Source: Hydrogenophaga taeniospiralis
Lineage (GTDB): Bacteria > Pseudomonadota > Gammaproteobacteria > Burkholderiales > Burkholderiaceae_C
Assembly (NCBI RefSeq): GCF_020510445.1
Contig: NZ_JAHBAG010000001.1
Span: forward strand, 4,192,501 to 4,256,500
Direction of reading: 5' to 3'
DNA: 64,000 nt
Part shown: positions 59,969 to 64,000 of the stretch, piece by piece
How positions within the stretch are numbered: the stretch's first letter is position 1
Layout of the letters: each line of letters opens with the position of its first letter
Made by a program: the position numbers and the translations under genes
Notes under the pieces: generated by a model
Told to the model about the DNA's origin: nothing
Databases searched by the model: none
The model's input: the letters and a program-made list of their open reading frames with translations, nothing else

Positions 59969-60058
59969 CCCCATGCAAAAGGGACGGCGTCTGCCGTCCC
60001 TTTTGCATGGGGTCCACGGTAGCCGTGGACCCGGTGAGAACAACCCGGCCAAGCCGGG
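59969..60058. terminator. Three successive hairpins downstream of glnA
   Basis: A perfect 20-bp stem with a GTCT loop (59969-59988 with 59993-60012) is followed by GGGTCCACGG/CCGTGGACCC (60010-60032) and CCCGGC/GCCGGG (60044-60058). The first two share bases, so they are alternative structures. On the minus strand they come after glnA and can separate it from ntrBC. Confidence 0.7.
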
Positions 60059-60065
60059 CCGGCCT

Positions 60066-61481
60066 TTACAGGCTGTAGTACATGTCGAATTCGACCGGGT
60101 GCGGCGCCATGCGGAAACGCGTGACTTCGGCCATCTTCAGTTCGATGTAGGCATCGAGCATAGAGTCGGTGAACACACCGCCCTTGGTCAGGAAACCGCG
60201 GTCCTTGTCGAGGTAGTCCAGCGCCTGGTCGAGGCTGTGGCACACGGTGGGGACCAGCTTGTCTTCCTCCGGCGGCAGGTGGTACAGATCCTTGGTGGCG
60301 GCTTCGCCCGGGTGGATCTTGTTCTCCACGCCGTCCAGACCCGCCATCATCAGCGCCGAGAAGCACAGGTAGGGGTTGGCAGAAGGATCGGGGAAACGGG
60401 CTTCGATGCGGCGCCCCTTGGGGTTGGCCACGTACGGGATGCGGATCGAGGCCGAGCGGTTGCGGGCCGAGTAGGCCAGCTTCACCGGAGCTTCGAAGCC
60501 GGGCACCAGACGCTTGTACGAGTTCGTGCCGGGGTTGGTGATGGCGTTCAGGGCACGGGCGTGCTTGATGATGCCGCCGATGTAGAACAGCGCGAAGTCG
60601 CTCAGGCCCGCATAGCCGTCACCGGCGAAGAGGTTCTTGCCATCTTTCCAGATCGACTGGTGCACGTGCATGCCCGAGCCGTTGTCGCCCGCGTAAGGCT
60701 TGGGCATGAAGGTCGCGGTCTTGCCGTAGGCGTTGGCCACGTTCTGCACCACGTACTTCAGGACCTGGGTCCAGTCGGCGCGCTCGACGAGCGTGCTGAA
60801 CTTGGTACCGATTTCGTTCTGGCCAGCGCCCGCCACTTCGTGGTGGAACACTTCGACCGGGATGCCCAGCGATTCGAGGATCAGGGACATCTCGGCGCGC
60901 ATGTCTTGCGTGCTGTCGACCGGGGGCACGGGGAAGTAGCCGCCCTTGACGGTGGGACGGTGGCCGCGGTTGCCGCCTTCGAGCTTGGCGCCGCTGTTCC
61001 AGGGGGCTTCGTACTCTTCGATCTCATACATCACGCGACCGGGTTCGTTGCTCCAGCGCACGCCGTCGAAGATGAAGAATTCGGGTTCCGGTCCGAAGAA
61101 AGCGGTGTCGCCCAGGCCGGAGGCCTTGAGGTAGGCTTCGGCGCGCTTGGCGATGGAACGCGGATCGCGGTCGTAGGCCTTACCGTCACCGGGCTCGATC
61201 ACGTCGCACTGCAGGAATAGGGTGGTTTCTTCGTAGAACGGATCGATGTTGGCGGTGCTGGGGTCGGGCATGAGCTGCATGTCCGAGGCTTCGATGCCCT
61301 TCCAGCCAGCCACCGAAGAACCGTCGAACGCGTGGCCCGAGGTGAATTTGTCTTCGTCGAAGTGGGAAACAGGCACGGTCACGTGCTGCTCTTTGCCCCG
61401 GGTGTCGGTGAAACGGAAGTCAACAAACTTGACTTCGTTGTCTTTCACCATTTGCATCACGTCTGCGACGGTCTTGGCCAT
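60066..61481 (-). CDS. glnA: Glutamine synthetase type I
   Basis: The 471-residue product makes glutamine from glutamate, ammonia and ATP. Signatures are [11 protein letters not shown], the ATP region [38 protein letters not shown] and [10 protein letters not shown]. The adenylylation tyrosine is Tyr400 in [10 protein letters not shown], so activity is probably controlled by GlnE. The ATG at 61481 follows CAGGAGTATTTG. A sigma-54 promoter and NtrC boxes lie upstream, and ntrB-ntrC follow downstream. Confidence 0.98.
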   Translation of the reverse strand: MAKTVADVMQMVKDNEVKFVDFRFTDTRGKEQHVTVPVSHFDEDKFTSGHAFDGSSVAGWKGIEASDMQLMPDPSTANIDPFYEETTLFLQCDVIEPGDGKAYDRDPRSIAKRAEAYLKASGLGDTAFFGPEPEFFIFDGVRWSNEPGRVMYEIEEYEAPWNSGAKLEGGNRGHRPTVKGGYFPVPPVDSTQDMRAEMSLILESLGIPVEVFHHEVAGAGQNEIGTKFSTLVERADWTQVLKYVVQNVANAYGKTATFMPKPYAGDNGSGMHVHQSIWKDGKNLFAGDGYAGLSDFALFYIGGIIKHARALNAITNPGTNSYKRLVPGFEAPVKLAYSARNRSASIRIPYVANPKGRRIEARFPDPSANPYLCFSALMMAGLDGVENKIHPGEAATKDLYHLPPEEDKLVPTVCHSLDQALDYLDKDRGFLTKGGVFTDSMLDAYIELKMAEVTRFRMAPHPVEFDMYYSL

Positions 61482-61531
61482 CAAATACTCCTGTAGCTGG
61501 GTGAGTGGAAATAAAAACGACGTACGAGTTA

Positions 61532-61547
61532 AGCAGTATTTGTGCCA
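61532..61547 (-). promoter_or_regulatory. Sigma-54 promoter of glnA
   Basis: On the minus strand TGGCACAAATACTGCT has the invariant GG and GC doublets ten bases apart, matching the -24/-12 consensus. It is about 50 bp upstream of the glnA start codon. Confidence 0.85.
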
Positions 61548-61700
61548 TTGCATGACGCGCGACACAGACCCGGAATGCCAATCCCGCTTGCTCGGGCGGA
61601 ATTATCGCCGAGGCGGTGCACCATCAAGATCGGACGCACCGGTTTAAAACAGGCAACGCCAGGATGTGCGGACAAAACAGCAACGCTCTTCACACAAAAA

Positions 61701-61716
61701 GCACCAATGCAGTGCA
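61701..61716. promoter_or_regulatory. NtrC box 1 of glnA
   Basis: GCACCAATGCAGTGCA matches the NtrC dyad consensus GCACC-N5-GGTGC with one arm change. It lies about 160 bp upstream of the sigma-54 promoter. Confidence 0.75.
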
Positions 61717-61728
61717 ATTCACAAAATA

Positions 61729-61744
61729 GCACCCATGTGGTGCA
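61729..61744. promoter_or_regulatory. NtrC box 2 of glnA
   Basis: GCACCCATGTGGTGCA is a perfect GCACC-N5-GGTGC dyad, centred 28 bp from box 1. Paired sites are the usual enhancer arrangement for NtrC. The box ends six bases from the stop of the next gene. Confidence 0.82.
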
Positions 61745-61749
61745 ATCAT

Positions 61750-62580
61750 TCAACGCACCATTTCAGGGCCAAGCTCGGCGCCACAGGCCTGCAGACCCGA
61801 CAACAGATCGCCAAAGGCCGCCTCCACGGCCACCGGCGTGCCCTTGACCCCCAGTTCGATGTGCCGACCGAACTCCGGGTGGTCCACGCTGGGCAGACTG
61901 AACACCTTGACCGGATGCGTCTCTTCGATACGCTCCATGAGCGGCGTGAGGGTGGCCTCCATCGTGCCCATGACCACCACCGAACGCTCCAGCCAGGTGC
62001 CGGGGCGTTGCCAATGGCGGTACTGCTGATCCAGCACGGCTTCGATCATGGGCCAGGCCATCACGGGAAACCCGGGCACGAAATGCACCACACCACCGCC
62101 AGGGCCGTCGCACGAGAAGCCCGGAATCCGGTTGTAGGGGTTGTGGATGATCCGCGCGCCCACCGGAAACACACCCATGTTGTAGCGATGCACGTTGTCG
62201 GCACGCTCAGGGTCAAAAACCTGCCCTTGCTCGGCGGCGATGTCGCGCATGCGCTGCTCGATCAGGTCGCGCGCCTCGGGATGCAAATGCAGCGCCACGC
62301 CCAGAGCGGCGGCAGCGCATTGGCGGGTGTGGTCATCGGGCGTGGCGCCAATGCCGCCGCAGGAAAACACCACGTCGGCGCTGGCGAACGCATCGCGCAG
62401 TGTGGCTGTGATGCGCTCGCGGTCATCCCCCACACAACGGGCCCAGGCCAGCGACAGCCCGCGGGCGGCCAGCAGCTCAATGACTTTGGGCAGGTGTTTG
62501 TCGGCCCGTTTGCCGGAGAGGATTTCGTCTCCGATGATGATGAGTCCGAAAGGAGGTGGCATGGTCGTTTTTGATGGCAT
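61750..62580 (-). CDS. Molybdopterin-binding (MoCF/CinA N-terminal) domain protein
   Basis: The 276-residue product has the MoCF fold shared by CinA N-terminal domains (LIIIGDEILSGKRAD at the start; VFSCGGIGATPDDHT). It lacks the CinA amidase domain. Its role is unclear; related stand-alone proteins are annotated as competence/damage-inducible or FAD-pyrophosphatase-like. The ATG at 62580 directly follows the stop of the upstream gene (TGAATG), implying coupled translation. Confidence 0.85.
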   Translation of the reverse strand: MPSKTTMPPPFGLIIIGDEILSGKRADKHLPKVIELLAARGLSLAWARCVGDDRERITATLRDAFASADVVFSCGGIGATPDDHTRQCAAAALGVALHLHPEARDLIEQRMRDIAAEQGQVFDPERADNVHRYNMGVFPVGARIIHNPYNRIPGFSCDGPGGGVVHFVPGFPVMAWPMIEAVLDQQYRHWQRPGTWLERSVVVMGTMEATLTPLMERIEETHPVKVFSLPSVDHPEFGRHIELGVKGTPVAVEAAFGDLLSGLQACGAELGPEMVR

Positions 62581-63504
62581 TCAGAGAGGTCCCATGGTGC
62601 CAGGCGGCGGCAGGCCCTGGTCTTCCGCGGGCCCCGCGGCGGGCAGATTCAATGGCCTCGGCACGGCCGCGTCGGCGCTGCTCATCTGGGCCTCGGACGC
62701 ATCGCGCGGCGAGGTTGCCCGCAAATGCTGCAGTGCGGCCAGCGCGAAATGCGCAAACCAGAGCGATGCAAACGCGAACACCAGGGTGTAGATCCAGATC
62801 GCAACCGGCACCAGCAGCGGCGCCAATGCAATGACCATGGCCCCCGACGCCCATAACAGGCTGGGCGCCGCTCCCAGATAGCCGCTGAGCACCCCCATGA
62901 GCAAAAAGCTGCCCCGATGCTCACGCAGGATGCGCTTGCGCTCATCGGCGCTGGCATGTTCGGCCAGCGCGTCAAAGGCAAAGACCCGGTAGGTGAGCCA
63001 GCCCCAGATCAGCGGGGGCAGGATCAACACCATGGGAGGGACCAACCACAGCGGTATGGACATCACCAGCACCAGCACCGCGAGCACGGTGGACCCGAGC
63101 GACCACAACACACTCGCCAGCAGCGAACCGCCGTGCTTGCGCTCCAGCGTGGCAAAGCGCCGCTGCCCCACCAGAGACACCATGGCCGGCGTCATGAGCA
63201 CAGCCACCAGCAGCAGGCACGACAACACGATGACCGGTGTGGCCAGCACCAGCACCAGCAACGGCGCAAACACCGTGCGCAGCGAGCCCATGCCCACGCG
63301 GTCGAGCCAGCTGAGCAAGGCCTGCATCAGCTCGTAGGCCTCCAGCCAGGCGGCCACGGACGCCACCGCCCCCTCCCAGAAAAAGTAGCCCAGCCCGAAC
63401 GACACCAGCACCATCAGGATCAGGGGCAGGAACGAGAGCGCGATCACGCGCGGATGCATGCAGTAGGCGACGGCGCGCCAAAACGAATCGAACAGCAACT
63501 TCAT
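62581..63504 (-). CDS. EI24 domain (CysZ-like) membrane protein
   Basis: The 307-residue product is an inner-membrane protein of the EI24/CysZ superfamily. It has about six hydrophobic segments (VIALSFLPLILMVLVSFGLGYFFW; LVMSIPLWLVPPMVLILPPLIWGW) and a low-complexity C-terminal tail. CysZ itself imports sulfate, but no cysteine genes are near, so the substrate is not assigned. Confidence 0.82.
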   Translation of the reverse strand: MKLLFDSFWRAVAYCMHPRVIALSFLPLILMVLVSFGLGYFFWEGAVASVAAWLEAYELMQALLSWLDRVGMGSLRTVFAPLLVLVLATPVIVLSCLLLVAVLMTPAMVSLVGQRRFATLERKHGGSLLASVLWSLGSTVLAVLVLVMSIPLWLVPPMVLILPPLIWGWLTYRVFAFDALAEHASADERKRILREHRGSFLLMGVLSGYLGAAPSLLWASGAMVIALAPLLVPVAIWIYTLVFAFASLWFAHFALAALQHLRATSPRDASEAQMSSADAAVPRPLNLPAAGPAEDQGLPPPGTMGPL

Positions 63505-63922
63505 AGGGACAAGAATACAGGGACTCCATACGCCCCCAGCTCACAAGAATACCCGCCGGTGGATACGGCCCGCAGCGCGGTGGCCCCGACGTTTCAGGCT
63601 TGGGGGCGATGGGTACCCCATTTGCGGGATAGGCAGCACCCGCGCTTCTGGGCACAATTCTTGGTCCCAAGCACGAGCCACCATGCCACGCCCAAATAAG
63701 GCGGTCCGGCGGCCATGGCCGGGTTGCGACACCAAGCCCTGATTCTCCAGCGACTGGCTTTTACCACGCCCCAGGCGATCCCACGGGCGTGGTCAGCCTG
63801 CGAGGAGCTACCCAAACCCAAAGGAATTCACACAAACAGCGTTGCAGTCGCGCCTCTGGTCGGTTTCTTTATGAGCGATATCCATACACTTTGATACAGA
63901 CAATACGAACAACGAATTGCTT
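63505..63922. other. Intergenic region with no assigned gene
   Basis: No protein with recognisable features fits in this 418-bp stretch. It contains an inverted repeat ACCACGCCC/GGGCGTGGT at 63763-63793 and, near the right end, AT-rich DNA likely to hold the promoter of the next gene. A small RNA cannot be excluded. Confidence 0.5.
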
Positions 63923-64000
63923 ATGAACTTCTGGTCCAACCCATGGCTGCTTGCAGCGCTGATCCCTGCACTTCTGGTGCTGGGCGCGCTGCTGCATCGA
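63923..64000 (+). CDS. Membrane protein, N-terminal fragment
   Basis: An ATG at 63923 opens a frame that runs off the right edge. The 26 residues (starting MNFWSNPWLLAALIPALLV) form one membrane helix or signal anchor. The rest lies outside the window, so no family can be named. The AT-richer upstream DNA is compatible with a promoter. Confidence 0.5.
   Translation, partial: MNFWSNPWLLAALIPALLVLGALLHR

Noticed and set aside
63505..63922. A 20-residue frame near 63683 and a possible small RNA gene
   Set aside because: The frame has no ribosome binding site or family features, and no clear sRNA promoter-terminator pair could be defined.

Overview
The window looks like chromosomal DNA of a betaproteobacterium of the order Burkholderiales, most likely a Comamonadaceae member close to Hydrogenophaga, Acidovorax or Variovorax. 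This is inferred from the high GC content, a GC-rich palindromic element placed after many stop codons, the gene order grpE-dnaK-dnaJ and glnA-ntrB-ntrC, an intracellular polyhydroxybutyrate depolymerase, and several TRAP and Liv-type transport genes. No rRNA, tRNA, CRISPR array, insertion sequence or prophage was seen. The window opens inside a TRAP transporter operon and ends inside an unidentified membrane protein gene.

Positions 1-22,200 form an uptake and CoA-dependent catabolic island. On the minus strand a GntR/FCD regulator is followed by two nearly identical tandem dctP genes and the start of a dctQ gene. Divergent from the regulator is a MetE-like methyltransferase. A third dctP gene, a CoA-transferase and two different thiolases also lie on the minus strand. 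From 10,314 to 22,208 everything is on the plus strand: crotonase, feruloyl-CoA synthase-type ligase, HSD10-like dehydrogenase, hotdog thioesterase, a complete Liv-type ABC importer with a fused permease-ATPase, a large acyl-CoA dehydrogenase, a MarR regulator and an HxlR regulator. Together these supply activation, hydration, oxidation, thiolysis and CoA release. That fits a beta-oxidative route from hydroxycinnamates such as ferulate to the corresponding benzoates. A shared pair of DNA motifs (GTTAT-N5-ATAAC and CCTAGGAC) upstream of both dctP3 and the thiolase/crotonase divergent promoter suggests that the TRAP binding protein belongs to the same regulon.

Positions 22,400-26,600 hold the heat-shock genes grpE-dnaK-dnaJ with recognisable sigma-32 promoters and a cluster of hairpins after dnaJ. 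Next come a probable acquired GH74 lipoprotein gene, a YnfA membrane protein, an adenosine deaminase-family gene and a D-arginine dehydrogenase-like gene that carries an in-frame 84-bp repeat-like insertion. A divergent oxidoreductase/tetR pair with two near-identical operators lies at 32,164-33,936.

Positions 34,000-56,500 are mixed housekeeping and metabolic genes: a rhomboid protease, a membrane-TPR protein, an MFS carrier of the phenylpropionate type, aroC, two glutathione transferases, phaZ, a CBS protein, a MetY-type sulfhydrylase, a MocR regulator, an orphan cytochrome P450, a YihY protein, an FAD-linked oxidase, thyA, an EamA exporter, folA and an exonuclease III. Positions 56,587-61,481 hold the nitrogen-control block ntrC, ntrB, a small periplasmic protein and glnA. 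The glnA gene has a sigma-54 promoter and two NtrC-type boxes, so the block appears to be a closed control circuit. A MoCF/CinA-domain protein and an EI24 membrane protein follow.

The most noteworthy non-coding feature is a family of six GC-rich hairpin elements, each beginning within about 15 bp of a stop codon and oriented with the gene it follows.
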